A stretch of 64,000 nucleotides of DNA from Nereocystis luetkeana (GCA_031213475.1 JARUPZ010000003.1:15308869-15372868), one strand, 5' to 3'; numbered from the stretch's first letter, positions 1-11,520 are shown. Numbers and translations are program-made. Notes: generated by a model from the sequence alone, not told the origin.

Positions 1-137
1 TGATGGCAGGATTTGTATGAGTCGCATGACTAGTGTAGTATTGATTGTATACTTTGCGTATAGGGTCTTCATTATTTATATGATTTTCATTATTTGCATG
101 AATTGCATGATTTTTATGAAACAATATATAGGTACAG

Positions 138-300
138 AGCAGACCCCCGAGACCCGCCCACGCGTCAAGCGCTGGCCAAAGCGGAGGGTCGCACCGTGGA
201 AGGCGTGTCTAAGGAGGATATAGCGCGGGATGCTGAAGCGATCGGGCAGTTGATGGAGGCCGTCCTCACCCAGGAGAAGGACGAGAAGGAGAAGGCTAAG
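138..300 (+). CDS. DUF726 gene, first visible exon
   Basis: Begins after GGTACAG (1 nt, then frame) and ends AAG before GTGGGT. Encodes a charged helical stretch, VSKEDIARDAEAIGQLMEAV then EKDEKEKAK. It precedes the recognised hydrolase domain and I cannot match it to a named motif. The acceptor has a weak pyrimidine tract, so the start may differ by a few bases. Confidence 0.65.
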
Positions 301-3300
301 GTGGGTGGGGGGTGGAATGGGGATGAGGGATGGAGGAAGGGGGGGGGTGGTTAGCTGATCGGGGGGGGGAGGGGTACTCGATAGGAGAGATGTACTCGAT
401 CTCATGCATGGCCGTAGTCGAATGACCATAGACCCTCGCATCCCTACAATGCCGGGATGGGGCATGTCGGGTTTTCACCGACCAGGCAGACGTTGCTTGC
501 ACCAAGCACGAAGCGCCGTGAGGTGTCTGGCGAGTCGCATGGAGGGTGAGCTGCATCCTACTAAGAACCGCTTGTGAGGCGGACTTGCATATGAATGACA
601 GCTTCATATGAGTTCATTTAATTTCCGGTGTAGGCGTTTGATCGCGGGGGGGGGAGGGGAATGGGAGGCGGGGTGATTGGGGCGGGGTAGGGGGGTAGCT
701 GACCGTCCGTGGCAATGGTGCGTTGATGGGGCGATGAATTAGGCCCTTGAGGTGGAGAAGAGGGGTCGTGCTGCGTCCGCGTCTCTAGCGGTGTCCGGGG
801 GGGGGGGGGGGGGGGGTAGCGCGGTACTATAACAGTGTCTGGTGGTATTGATACTGTTGTATGTACCTGGTACACTCGACATGTTTTGGTAGATTTTGTA
901 ATCGTCGTCAGGGGATTGCACTACATACACGTGCCTGGTACGTATTTGGACGGTTCATATTTTTTTTTGTCAATTAGACCTGCAGTCTTGAATCGCTCCC
1001 AGTCTAACTCCCTCCGCCCATCAGCGCCCTCCGAAGCACTCCAGACTTGTATCCTCATGCGACAACATAAACCCCCCTAAACGATAATCGAGGGGTAAAA
1101 AAAAAAGCAGAACGTCATATGATGAACTTACGTTCCCGTCGGCCTTACCTCATATTTTACTTCAACTGCAACTTCAACTTCAACTGCAACCAGACTTCGT
1201 CCAAAGTGGCGGCGAAAATCACGGGCGCGAAACATCACCCCGAACCGGCACCTTCAAAGTCGCCATCACCCCCACGTTCGTCGAACACCCGGGGAAAGTA
1301 CTCTCCATCCCCCCCCCCTACCAACGCCTCCGGTCGAAAAGCGGGAGCGGGAACCGCCATCGCGGGTGGGAGATCCTCCTCGCGGTCTTCTTCGGGTTCA
1401 CGGGGACATTCCGTTTCATCCCCTCCTTCTGAGAATGCCTCCGTTGGAAAACCGAAGGCTGAAACCGCCGCCGCTACTGATGTGGAACCCCGCTCGTGGT
1501 CTGATGCAGACCTCGATGATCCCCTCACGGCTGCTGCCCTTACCGAGCTCGTTTGGGGGAAGCCGCCCACGTCGTCGTCATCATCAGCAGCAGCAACAAC
1601 AACAACAACAACAGCAACAACAACAACAACAACAACAGCAACAACAACAACAGCAGCAACAGCAACATCACCAGCAAGAGCCGCAGCGGCAACAGCAACA
1701 CCACCAGCAAGAGCCGCAGTGGCAACAGAAACAAATGATTTTCCGGTGGTTCGGGGTGTTCCTGTTACGGACTCCCGCATTGCTGTTGCTGCTACTGCTG
1801 CTACTGCTGCCACTGTCGATCATGGCGGTGGGGATGGGGTGCTGCTGCGGGACTGGGACAGGAGCGGCGGCGACGATGCCGAGCGAGAGGTGGTCGACTT
1901 TTTTGAGGAAGGAGGAGATGTGGCCGCGGAGGGCGAGGGAAAGAAGGAAAAGGATGCCTTCAAGCACCGGGTCTGGTTTTGGCAGGTCCGTGTTTATTTT
2001 TTTGTACCGTATTTTATGGGTTGTTCGATTTGTTGTTCATTAACTTATTGATTATGTACCTGGTCGTATGTGTTTGTTGTTTTTTGTTTGTTTATTTACA
2101 TACCATGGTACATTTTTTTTGTTTTTTTTTATTTGTATTCTTGTGTATTTGTATATTTTTATGCTCTTATCCACGTATCTAGACTGTTAGATGTGTTTAC
2201 TTGTTTTGTTTTTTTTTGTTTTGTTTTTTATCCTCCGGCGGATTGGTAAAAATAAAGCTTAAGCTCACCACACTTCCACGTTCCCAGTTTCGTGTCGTGT
2301 GTCAATTTAGCCCAGTTGGGCACGTTGACCCGACCTGACCCCCGAGAGGAGCAGGTGCGGTGGAGATAGCCACCCGGGAGAGTCATCTCTCCCGGGTAGT
2401 GTAGGACTTGCGTTTGCTCACCCACCAACAAAAACCAAGGCTATGAGGCCTTCCCGCCGGACTCGGACCAGCTACGGTCCACCCTACCTGTTGGGGCGTT
2501 GGTGTATTTTTTCCTTGCTAACAAAAATAGTTTCGACGAAATTTTCGACCTCACAGCTCAGGTGCCTGTTTTTGTCTCTACACCAGTAGTAGTCACCCCC
2601 ACGCCCACCCCACACCATCCCCAAATACTACTGCTGTAGTCTTTAGGTGGGCCCCAAACACGCCGGTACGATTTTCAAGGGGAAGGTCGGGTCGAAACGT
2701 GTGTCCGTTCGCTGACCACATACGTTTGCGGCGCTCGCCGGGGGTAAAATCCGTTGGAGGGTACTGCTACTGTTGCCGTGCGGTATTACGGGGGACCCTA
2801 GTTAATAGGACCTATGGTATAAGTAGAAACCTATATATTTGACCATTTTTACGAACGATATTTTGGTCCTATTAACTATGGTCCCCCGTGGTACTGCCTC
2901 TCGCGAATCGCCGCTTTTTTAGCCACGCGTTTTAATTCCATAAAAATGCGAAAGATTGACAGGAAGTCTGGGGGCTGTTGAGCGGTATCGAATCTTGATG
3001 TAGGAGGCGTATTTTGGCTAGGGGGGGGGGGGGGGGCATGTTTCGGGTAGAGCAAGTATGCTTTGAGGAGACGCGGATTTACAGGGGGGTTTTCTCCTAT
3101 TTCGGTGCCAAATGCTCCGACTTTGGTCCCAACAACTGCTCATTTTTTGCACTTGCTGTTGTTTTTCCAAAACTCGGCGCCGAATGCTCCGATTTTGGTC
3201 TGGACGAATGGCGATCGGGGTTAAAGGGCTTAGGTGTTCATTTTGATCGGGTCGGCTGACACTAGAGTAGTCAAAACTATTAAAAGTCGTGCTGTTGGAA

Positions 3301-6300
3301 GAAACTGTTGCTGTTGGAAATTTCCTGGCTTTTTCCGCGCCGACCATACATAGCTCAAGCTTTGTAAACCAAGTGGTATACGTAACACCCTTTTATGTAC
3401 CTGGTATGGGTACAACAGTAAAACGAATGTTCTAGGATTTTTGGTGATTTCGATCCAAACCCAAGTGGTTTAACATTGCAGTGGTATGTTTTTGTTTTTT
3501 TTGCCGTTTTCCGTCTTCAGGACGCTCTGCCGCACACGGATCAGTACATTCTGAGGTGGGAAAGCGATTGGCTCGTCACGCTTGGCAAAAGCGTAGAGGT
3601 GAGATGGGAGGAGGGGGGGGGGGTGTACTCATTATCATGCATGGCCGTAGTCGTATGGCGATAGACCGTCTCATCCCTACAATAGATGGATGAAGTACGC
3701 CGGGTTTTCACCGGCCAGGCAGACAGTGCTTGTTCCAAGCTTTGCGAAGCGCTGTGAGGTGTTGGGCGAGTCGCATGAAGGGTGAGCTGCATCCTACTAA
3801 GAACCGCTTGTGAGGCGGACTTGCATATGGATATCAGCTTCGATGGGGGGGGGTGCTTCATGGAAATTAGTAGTAAAGCGATATGCAAGCATTAAGCGAA
3901 GCATTGGCAAGCGATGAGCAACCGGTAGGCAAAGGGGATTCACATTTTATATGCAAGCGAGAGTTTGTACACGATAAGCAAGCGATAGCTTGCGGCTGTA
4001 AGCCTTGAGCAAGCGATAAGTAAAAGTCATCAACAAGCCGAAAGCAGCCCATAACCAAGCCAAGAACAACCATAAGTAAGCCACAAGCAACCAATTATCA
4101 AGCGATAACCGTCTTCAGCGTCATCAGCCACCATCAGTCGTTAAAAATGTCCGCAACTTCTGTCGCTCGTGATCGTTCTCCCCCTCCACCGTGATCGTTC
4201 TCCCCCTCCACCAACACGCCTCCTCCCCCCCCCCCCCCCTCAGTCGATGATCAAGAGCATCAGCCAGAGCGCAATGCAGGAGACGCTGAAGTACACAACC
4301 TTGGCCGCCATAATGGCGTCGCTAACTTGGCCTCTCGCCCTGGTGAGTGCTACTCCCTCCCTCCCCCCCCCCCCCCCCTCCCCCACCTCCTTTCCCACAC
4401 CCCGCCGAGCGATTGGGATACCTTCAGTAAATAAGTAGGTACTGCCAGTGCTAATGCGACGGTTTATTAATTATTGCTATTACGGGGGGCCAAAGTTAAC
4501 AGGACCTATGGTACACATAAAAACCTATATGTTTAACTATTTTTACTAACAATATTTGGTCCTGTTAACTATGGCCCCCCGTAGTACCAGATATTTATTT
4601 GTTGCCTGGACCATAGTTAACAGGACCTATGGTACACATAAAAACCTATATGTTTAACTATTTTTACTAACAGTATTTGGTCCTGTTAACTATATCCCCC
4701 CGTCCCCGGAGTAGCCTCGGTGTTGAACCCGCCAACCTGCCGAAAGCCAGCCAATCAAACAGAAGGGGTGAGGGGGGGGGGGGGGGGGGGGGGCAACCAA
4801 TCAATCAGCAGGAGTGGAAAGGGGCCGACCAACCAACCAATCAGCGAAGAGAAGGACGGTTAACCAACAAATGAGCAAGGGTGAAAAGGGGCCAGCTACG
4901 GGTACTTGAGAGTAACGCGCCCCTTTTTTTTATGCAGTCCCTACATCTGCACACGCCCAGCGGTTGTATTTTTGGACAAACGTTTTTTGCGCTGCGAAGC
5001 CTACCATTGGTGTGACCGAGGGGGGAAGGAAAGTACAAAAGTTTTATATCTCGTGCGGCTTTGGTGTTGAAGTGTGGAGTACACGCCGAGGTGGGTCGAT
5101 GCGTACGAGGGTCTACACGAGACGGAGTGCCAAACCTCAGGTGTGACCTTGAACGTGTGTAAAATGATGCGGTGTGTACTACAGCACGTAACGAGGGTAA
5201 GGGGGGGCTGGTATCCACAGTGAGGGTTGACTTTTTTAAGAGCAGTCGCTTTCGATGCCGTCGCTCGTGATGCACGTCCTCCTTTCCCGTGGTTCCTCCA
5301 TTCTCCCTCGCTCCCTCCCTCTACAACTCCCTCCCCCCCCCCTGCCTCTACAACTTTTTTTCTTTTTTTCTGCCCCGGAGAGCGAGAGGAAACCCCTGTC
5401 CACACTTACTCTACAACTCCCTCTCCTCCTGCCTCTACAACTCCCTCTCCCCCTGCCTCTACAACTCCCTCCCCCCCTGCCTCTACAACTCCCTCCCTTT
5501 CCCCTTCCCTCCTTCTCTCCCCCCCTCCCTCCAGCTGACGTTGACGAGTATGATCGATGCTGACTGGACGATTGGCCGGGAGCGGGCGGATGTCGCAGGG
5601 AAAATTTTGGCGGACGCCCTTCTCAACAGAGAGCAGGTACGAGTATAACGCGCATGCCTCCGGAGGGCGGTGCTGGAATTGCCGCGGTTCCCGCATCGGA
5701 GTTGCCGCCTCTTTTTCCGTCTTGTCATACCGTAGACGCTTCGGATTTCCCTTTGTATGTATATATCGCCGCATCCTTACCGTGTCTTGCCGTATTGTAG
5801 ACGCGTCAGATTTCCCATAGTTTGTATCTATCGCCGCATCTTTACCTGTCTTGCCATACCGTAGACGCGTCAGATTTCCTTTTGTATGTATACATCGCCG
5901 CATCCTTACCGTGTCTTGCCGTATCGTAGACGCGTCAGATTTCCCTTTGTATGTATACATCGCCGCATCCCTACCGTGTCTTGCCGTATCGTAGACGCGT
6001 CAGATTTCCCATAGTTTGTATCTACCGCCGCATCTTTACCGTGTCTTGCCATACTGTAGGCGCGTCGGATTTCCCATGGTTTATATCTACCGCCGCATCT
6101 TTACCGTGTCTTGCCATACTGTAGGCGCGTCGGATTTCCCATGGTTTATATCTGTCGGTTGTTGGTTATGGCGCCGCAACTTGTCGCGCATTTATTTATC
6201 ACATGCTTGGTGAAGACCAGTTACCGCAGTTCCTGCGCACCAGGTACTATCGCGTGTTATTACGGGGGACCATAGTTAATAGGACCTATGGTATACATAA

Positions 6301-9300
6301 AAACCTATATATTTAAACATGTTTACTAACAACATTTGGTCCTATTAACTATGGTCCCCCGTAGTAGGTTATCGTATCGTACTTGTCGTAGCATAAATGT
6401 CGGGGGGTTTTTTGTTTCCGTAAGGCTGTCGTCTGATTATCGTACCGCCTGTATCGTTTTTTTCGTTTTCGTACTGCTGTAATTATCGTGACTGTAAATA
6501 TGTAAACGACGCTTTCTACGATAATAGAGAGGTGTTAGTACCACATTTCCGCTTTTTTTTGTTTCTGAATGACGGGCCTCCTTTCCCCAAAATCGTCGGA
6601 ACGTCAATCTTGTTTCGAAAAATGACGTCTTGTATGCTTGGGCCATGGGATGCTTCATCGGGAAGCGATTTGAATTTTGCTGAGGTTATTATCCGGATGG
6701 GGTAAGGAGCTCCTCAAGTGAGGTTGAGGGTGAACCTTTACCGTAGAACGCCTCGAACATCGTATTTATGTACCAGGTATTATGTTTTCGTTCCCCCGCC
6801 AGGGGTGTCTGGGGTATGCCGCTAGGTTCGACTGTTGCGTTTGGCGGTCGTCTTTGACGGTCGTCTTTGACGGTCGTCTTTGACGGTTTTGAGTTGACAG
6901 TTTCATTCGACGGTTTCGTATGCCGGTTTCGTTCAGCGGTCTCGGATTGACTGTCTTGTGTAGCGAGTCCGCTCGACGGTTTCGTTTTGACGGTTTTGTT
7001 GTATGACTTGCCTTTCGCCTGACGGTTGCGTGTGACGGTTTCGTTTGACGGTTTTATATTACTTGGGAGATTCGCTCGACGGTTGCGTGTGACGGTTTCG
7101 TTTTGACGGTTTTTTATTACTTGCGTTTCGCCTTGACGGTTGCGTGTGACGGTTTCGTTTGACGGATTCGCTGGACAGTTTTGTTGGACGGATTCGTTCG
7201 ACGGGATTTTTTTTTACGGTTTCCGTGTTTGCGTTCGACGGTCTCGCTGCACGGTTTGATCAGGGATGCCGCCCGGTGACGCTGGTGGGCACTTCGCTAG
7301 GAGCACGGCTGATCTTCTCGTGCCTCGAGGAAATTGCCAGACGCCACGAGCTGTGGGAAGCACAGGTGAGGTCCGCTGTTGTTGTCATCGTCGTTTCGTG
7401 TTTGAATGTTGTTATTGCTGTTCCTGTGCGTTCCTGCTGTTTGTGTTGCCGTTTCTATGTGATTGATGTTGGTGGTGGTGTTTGCTGCTGCTGCTGCTGC
7501 TGCAATTGTTGTTGTTTCCGTTCCTGGTATTGCCGCTGCTGGTGTTGGTGTTGCTTTTTCTGCTGTTTTTAGAAGGTTGCGGTGGTGGCGTGCGGTGTTG
7601 GTGTTATTTTGCTGTAATGCTCCCAGCTAGTACCATGGCGTGCAGACAAAAAAAAAGCGACGTGAATGATCGATTGTTTTCGTCCTGATGCATTCGTACC
7701 CAGTACGTTTGGCGTTATTTTGTTTCCCCCAAACTGATGCCCGGTCAGTCCCAGTGACATACGTTTGCCAAAATAGGCTACCACTGTCCCAGCACGCCTC
7801 CAACGATATTGGGTAGCTGCTCCCAAGTTGAGGTGCCCTTCAGAATCCCACTTAGACGTAGTTTCTACTGCCCCTGAACAGGCAACCACCACCACCACCA
7901 ACAACAACCTTCAGTACCTCGTGCCGCGGGCAGAGATGAAAGACATGGAGATGCGCTTCGCCCCCTACCGACTCGTTTCTCAACCAACTGTTGTCGAAGC
8001 CCTGTTGTGTATGCCAGGAATGTGTAGATATCGTTGGAGATTTTGGCTTTCGCCTCCTGCCGACGCTTTTGTGATCCAAACTCTTGCTCGAACCCATGCT
8101 ATACTCGTACGGTGAATAGTTTTTAACCCTCGAGATGTTGGAGTCTGGGTTGATCTATCCTACCGACTCATTTTCCCAACACAATATGTTGTCAAAACCC
8201 TATGTCACCCCCTCCCCCAGATCATTTTTGTGCGGGGATAACCTTATCTCCGCACAATGGGGATGATCGTATCACGTAGCGTGTATTTGGTAAGGCACCC
8301 ACGATGCAGTTACATGTTATACCCATTGCTGTCTGAGGAAGTGGCCACGCCAGAAAATAAATCTTTTTTTTTTACGCTGTCCTCCGTATGCGAGAAAATC
8401 CGCCTCAAAAGTGGCTCTTAGTAGGATGCAGCTCACCCTTCATGCGACTCGCCCAATACCTCACGGCGCTTCGCAATGCTTGGTACAAGCAATGTCTGCC
8501 TGGCCGGTTAAAACCCAACGTGCTCCGTCCCGGCATTGTAAATAGGGATGCGAAGGGTCTATGGTCGTACGACTACGGCCATGCATGATACTGAGTACAC
8601 CCCTCCCCCCGCCCCGCAGATCTTGGAGACTGGCAGCGTCGGGAAGAAACAACACGGTTCTTCCGCGGGCGCCTCGGTGAAAAACAAGGTTACACGCCTC
8701 AAAAAGGTTGTAACTCCCAACAATAAGGGCAGGAGCAGGGTCGGCCTTAACGGTGTAGGGGTGTATGCGGGTAGCGGCGGTAGTGGTGGTGGCGGCGGCG
8801 GTGGCGGTGGTAGTCGTGACACTGGTGGCAGTGGTAGCGGCGGGAGCAAGAAGGGCGACGCTAGATGTGCCGCGGGGATTATCGAAAATGTCTGCCTCTT
8901 GGGTGCTCCCTTGGGTGCCTCCGCGGCGCGGTGGGAGCGCGCCGCTCGCGTCGTGCACGGTAGGATAATCAACGGGTACTCCAAGTCGGACATCATCCTG
9001 GGCCTGGTTTTCCGAGCGAAGAGCCTGTCGCTTTCGGTCGCCGGCATCCAGAAGGTGCGTCAGACGTTATCTCGTACAATGTGCGTGTGTGTGTGTGTGT
9101 GCTTTTTCATGTCTTTCGGGTTTTTGTGTGTGTTTTTTGTTGCGGTTCAGACATCGCTATCATGGAACGCGTGCGTGTTGTCTGTTAGTGTTGTCGATGG
9201 TTTTGGTGTTGTGCTTGTTGATGGTGGCATTGCTGATGGTTTTACGGTTTTGTGTGTTTGTGTGTTTTTCGTTTCTGTGTTACGTTCTGATTTGTTGGCA

Positions 9301-9884
9301 GTTATTGATGTCGTGGTTGCTCTTTGTCGTCCTTGTTGTTGCCTGTTGCTGTTGCTGCCGCTTTTGCCGCATTTCGCGAGTGCCGCTCCTGTAGAGGAAA
9401 ACAGCTTACCCGGTACAACTTTTTTTTCGGAGCCTTTTTTATTTATTTTGCCCGCTATTGAAGGTCATTATGACTCCCGCAGAAACACAGCTTAGCTGCC
9501 CCCCCCCCGTTTTTTCTTGCTCGCATACACGACCGTTCGCGTTGTATCCAAGAAGCTCATTAGGTTCTCAGATAGCCTCCTTGCGTTGCTGCTGTTGTTG
9601 TTGCTGCTGTTGTCCTTGTGGTGGTTGGTGGTGTTGGTGGTGGCCGTGGTGACGGGGAGCAGGTGTCTGCGGTGGGAGTGGAGAACGTGGACCTATCACC
9701 CATAGTGGGCTCCAACCACTTCAACTACAACCGACGGATGCCAGAGATACTTTCTTTGCTGGCGCTCGACGACTGCTCCAAGTACATCGCCCGGGGCGAC
9801 CCCCAGGATCTCGACTCTTCGGCGCGACTTTCCGCTTCAACTTCAAGTGCAAGCATGGGGGGGCTGATTGATTTGAGCGGTTGA
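138..9884 (+). CDS. DUF726 / TMCO4-like alpha/beta-hydrolase gene, 5'-partial, eight exons
   Basis: Gene-level entry. Exons: 138-300, 1194-1985, 3521-3598, 4244-4342, 5535-5636, 7264-7365, 8620-9054, 9663-9884. Every junction is GT..AG and every phase closes, giving about 663 codons ending in TGA. The spliced protein follows the DUF726 family in order: a Tyr/Trp-rich segment ILRWESDWL, a helix QETLKYTTLAAIMASLTWP, the AGKILADAL helix, the nucleophile elbow PVTLVGTSLGAR (GxSxG), IIENVCLLGAP, VVHGRIINGYSKSD, and the C-terminal VENVDLSPIV. Known: DUF726 proteins are predicted membrane-associated alpha/beta-hydrolases (human TMCO4, fungal relatives) of unknown substrate; Ser in GTSLG would be catalytic. 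Inferred: a serine hydrolase of endomembranes. The start and any N-terminal membrane helices lie upstream of the window. The neighbour is convergent, so no shared promoter is implied. Family assignment is firm; function is not. Confidence 0.9.
357..612 (-). repeat. Family B element (poly-C-tailed repeat), near full length
   Basis: About 250 bp. In its own sense (minus here) it begins near GAAGCTGTCAT, passes CGGCATTGTAGGGATGCGAG and GGCCATGCATGAGATCGAGT, and ends in ATCGAGTAC plus a C-run. Antisense to, and near the donor of, DUF726 intron 301-1193. Confidence 0.88.
1194..1985 (+). CDS. DUF726 gene, low-complexity exon 2
   Basis: 264 in-frame codons after ACTGCAACCAG, ending TTTTGGCAG before GTCCGT. 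Rich in Ser, Pro, Thr and Ala. A (CAA/GCA)n tract at about 1585-1670 gives a Thr/Ala run here and Gln or Asn/Ser runs in the other frames. The last third is acidic (REVVDFFEEGGD). It sits where family members carry the N-terminal end of the hydrolase core, so it is either a lineage-specific insertion or a replaced segment. Frame choice rests on phase continuity on both sides. Confidence 0.7.
2785..2890. mobile_element. Family A palindromic MITE
   Basis: Terminal inverted repeats TTACGGGGGACC…GGTCCCCCGT flank an AT-rich core with the two GGACC/GGTCC boxes. Lies in DUF726 intron 1986-3520. Confidence 0.9.
3521..3598 (+). CDS. DUF726 gene exon 3, conserved Trp segment
   Basis: Acceptor CCGTCTTCAG, donor GAG before GTGAGA, phase 0 on both sides, 26 codons. 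Reads DALPHTDQYILRWESDWLV, matching the family pattern of a Tyr/Leu..WE..L helix just before the membrane-proximal helix. Confidence 0.9.
3612..3846 (-). repeat. Family B element at a splice donor
   Basis: G-run and TGTACTCATTATCATGCATG start about 13 bp after the exon 3 donor; antisense to the DUF726 gene. Confidence 0.88.
4244..4342 (+). CDS. DUF726 gene exon 4, hydrophobic helix
   Basis: Acceptor follows a long C-run ending CAG; donor is CTG before GTGAGT; 33 codons in phase 0. AMQETLKYTTLAAIMASLTW is the hydrophobic helix typical of the family (family form roughly QEALKYTVL..IVAALTWP). Confidence 0.9.
4479..4585. mobile_element. Family A MITE
   Basis: Full-length copy in DUF726 intron 4343-5534, with GGCC in place of GACC at the left end. 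Confidence 0.9.
4608..4703. mobile_element. Family A MITE, left-truncated neighbour copy
   Basis: Nearly identical core to the copy 25 bp upstream, but the left TTACGGGG is missing; probably a local duplication. Confidence 0.8.
5290..5530 (+). repeat. CTACAACTCCCTCCC tandem tract before exon 5
   Basis: Repeated GCCTCTACAACTCCCTCC units of ~24 bp; pyrimidine-rich, directly preceding the acceptor at 5534. Confidence 0.85.
5535..5636 (+). CDS. DUF726 gene exon 5
   Basis: 34 codons, phase 0, donor CAG before GTACGA. Reads SMIDADWTIGRERADVAGKI and then LADALLNREQ; the family has a helix here (…W..A..R....G..LA..LL…) leading into the beta strand before the nucleophile. The acceptor is supplied by a CTACAACTCCCT-type tandem repeat acting as pyrimidine tract. 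Confidence 0.9.
5728..6165. repeat. ~65-bp minisatellite, 6-7 units
   Basis: Unit: CGTAGACGCGTCAGATTTCC, CTTTGTATGTATACATCGCC, GCATCCTTACCGTGTCTTGC. Lies in DUF726 intron 5637-7263, 90 bp after the donor. Minus strand of each unit has CGGTAAGG. Confidence 0.9.
6259..6366. mobile_element. Family A MITE
   Basis: Well-preserved, near-perfect 27-bp inverted ends; DUF726 intron 5637-7263. Confidence 0.92.
6554..6757 (+). repeat. Family E dispersed repeat
   Basis: TTTCTGAATGACGGG…ATCGTCGGAACG…GGGCCATGGGATG…CTCAAGTGAGG order shared with 30537-30757. Confidence 0.75.
6840..7260. repeat. Degenerate GACGGTTT-type repeat tract
   Basis: Dozens of TGACGGTTTCGTT/GACGGTTGCGTG variants reaching the acceptor of exon 7264; T/G-rich, so it doubles as the intron's 3' tract. 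Confidence 0.85.
7264..7365 (+). CDS. DUF726 gene exon 6, nucleophile elbow
   Basis: 34 codons, phase 0, acceptor GATCAG, donor CAG before GTGAGG. CRPVTLVGTSLGARLIFSCL contains the GxSxG elbow (G-T-S-L-G) with the expected nucleophile Ser, followed by the helix LEEIARR. Confidence 0.95.
8401..8610 (+). repeat. Family B element at a splice acceptor
   Basis: Sense orientation; its C-rich tail merges into the pyrimidine tract of the exon at 8620. Confidence 0.88.
8620..9054 (+). CDS. DUF726 gene exon 7, glycine-rich insert plus conserved core
   Basis: 145 codons, phase 0; acceptor GCCCCGCAG, donor AAG before GTGCGT. The first half is a basic, Gly/Ser-rich insert absent from typical relatives. 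The second half carries the core: AGIIENVCLLGAPLG, then a WERA..VVHGRIINGYSKSD segment, then LSVAGIQK. The acceptor is immediately preceded by a family B repeat whose C-rich tail forms the pyrimidine tract. Confidence 0.93.
9663..9884 (+). CDS. DUF726 gene, terminal exon
   Basis: 74 codons including TGA at 9882-9884; acceptor GGGGAGCAG. Starts VSAVGVENVDLSPIVGSNHF, the C-terminal conserved strand of the family, then MPEILSLLAL, then a short Ser/Ala tail ending GGLIDLSG. Confidence 0.9.
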   Translation: MSAVGVENVDLSPIVGSNHFNYNRRMPEILSLLALDDCSKYIARGDPQDLDSSARLSASTSSASMGGLIDLSG

Positions 9885-10429
9885 TTGGTGGTTTGTCGCA
9901 TGCATGTATGTGGAGGTGGACCGATCGGCTCGACGGCCAACCATGGGTACACACAACGGTTATTTTTGCGCGCGACGGGTCGCCCCGGGGGTGCTCGGCA
10001 GTTGCTGTTGCCGTGTGGCCTTCCGTATCGAATGTAGTGGACGCGTGGACGCGGGCACGCGGGTATACCGGTAATGTTTTTGCTTCGAGTACAGGTTCTG
10101 TTGTTTTATTTACAGGCGTACCGCACAAGAATAAGAGCACCACCCGTGATGGTGGCGGCATGGTATGCACCCGGTCATGTCCTTTTCCCTACAATGTCTT
10201 TTAAGTCTCGAGCCATTGGTTCTGATTGTGCGTCATAAGAATAGACTATTCGTAAAATTAATAGTGCTGTTATCAACTACGTGTGTAGTATTTTTTTTCG
10301 CCAGCAGACATGGGTGGTTGATCAACAATCAACAATATACGTATAATATATATATATATACTCCGTATAATATACCAGGTATATATTATATATATATTTG
10401 CTCATCCCATTTATTATCTTCGCTCATCT

Positions 10430-10600
10430 TCTTCTCTCTCTCCTTCCAACTCGTGTCTCAGATCCGGGGTCACATAGCAGGCTCTTCTACCCCCTTCCCG
10501 CTACGGTACGTGCCTTCATTTTTATCGCGAGAAGATTTCAGCCTTTTCTTCCCTCGTCGACTCGCATCGAATTGTGCCTACCCACGCTGCAAGGCGCTCG
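10430..10600 (+). repeat. Family F dispersed repeat
   Basis: From TCTTCTCTCTCTCCTTCCAA through GGGGTCACATAGCAGGC to GACTCGCATCGAATTGTG; almost identical to 56440-56600. Confidence 0.88.
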
Positions 10601-10697
10601 ATGATGATGTGGGCATAGGACTACCAGTAAAGAGCAGCACTAATGTTCCGTCGAATCTCGACATTTGTTTTTTTTGTTTTTCGGGTGGACTTGGCAC

Positions 10698-11520
10698 TCC
10701 GGGTGATAAGATAACACACCAAGTCTTACCGTATCACACGGTTGATAAGATAACACACTTACCGTATCACACGGGTGATGAGATAGCACACTTACCCTAT
10801 CACACGGGTGGTAAGATAGCACACTTGCCGTATCACACGGGTGATAAGATGGCACACTTACCGTATCACACGGGTGATAAGATAGCACACTTACCGTACC
10901 ACACGGGTGATAACATAACACACTTGCCGTATCACACGGGTGATAAGACAACACACTTACCCTATCACACGGGTGATAAAACAACACACTTACCGTATCA
11001 CACGGGTGATAAAACAACAAACTTACCGTACCACTCGGGTGATAAGATAACACACTTACCGAATCACACGGGTGATAAGATAGCACACTTACCCTATCAC
11101 ATGGGTGGTAAGATGACACACTTACCCTATCACACGGGTGATAAGATAGCACACTTACCGTATCACACGGGTGATAAGATAACACACTTACCGTATCACA
11201 CGGGTGATAAGATAGCACACTTACCGTATCACACGGGTGATAAGATAGCACACTTACCCTATCACATGGGTGGTAAGATGACACACTTACCCTATCACAC
11301 GGGTGATAAGATAGCACCCTTACCGTATCACACGGGTGATAAGATAGCACACTTACCGTATCACACGGGTGATAAGATAGCACACTTACCGTATCACACG
11401 GGTGATAAGATAGCACACTTACCCTATCACATGGGTGGTAAGATGACACACTTACCCTATCACACGGGTGATAAGATAGCACCCTTACCATATCACACGG
11501 GTGATGACACAACACACCCC
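10698..11520. repeat. 33-bp minisatellite, about 24 units
   Basis: Unit TATCACACGGGTGATAAGAT then AGCACACTTACCG. The period is a multiple of 3, so both strands stay open (GDKIAHLPYHT on plus), which makes the 454-codon frame an artefact. Each unit contains the hairpin TATCAC-ACGG-GTGATA, and on the minus strand GGTAAGTGTG. Located between the convergent 3' ends of the two genes. Confidence 0.95.

Noticed and set aside
10698..11520. Possible CRISPR array
   Set aside because: Units are contiguous with no unique spacers and the genome is clearly eukaryotic.
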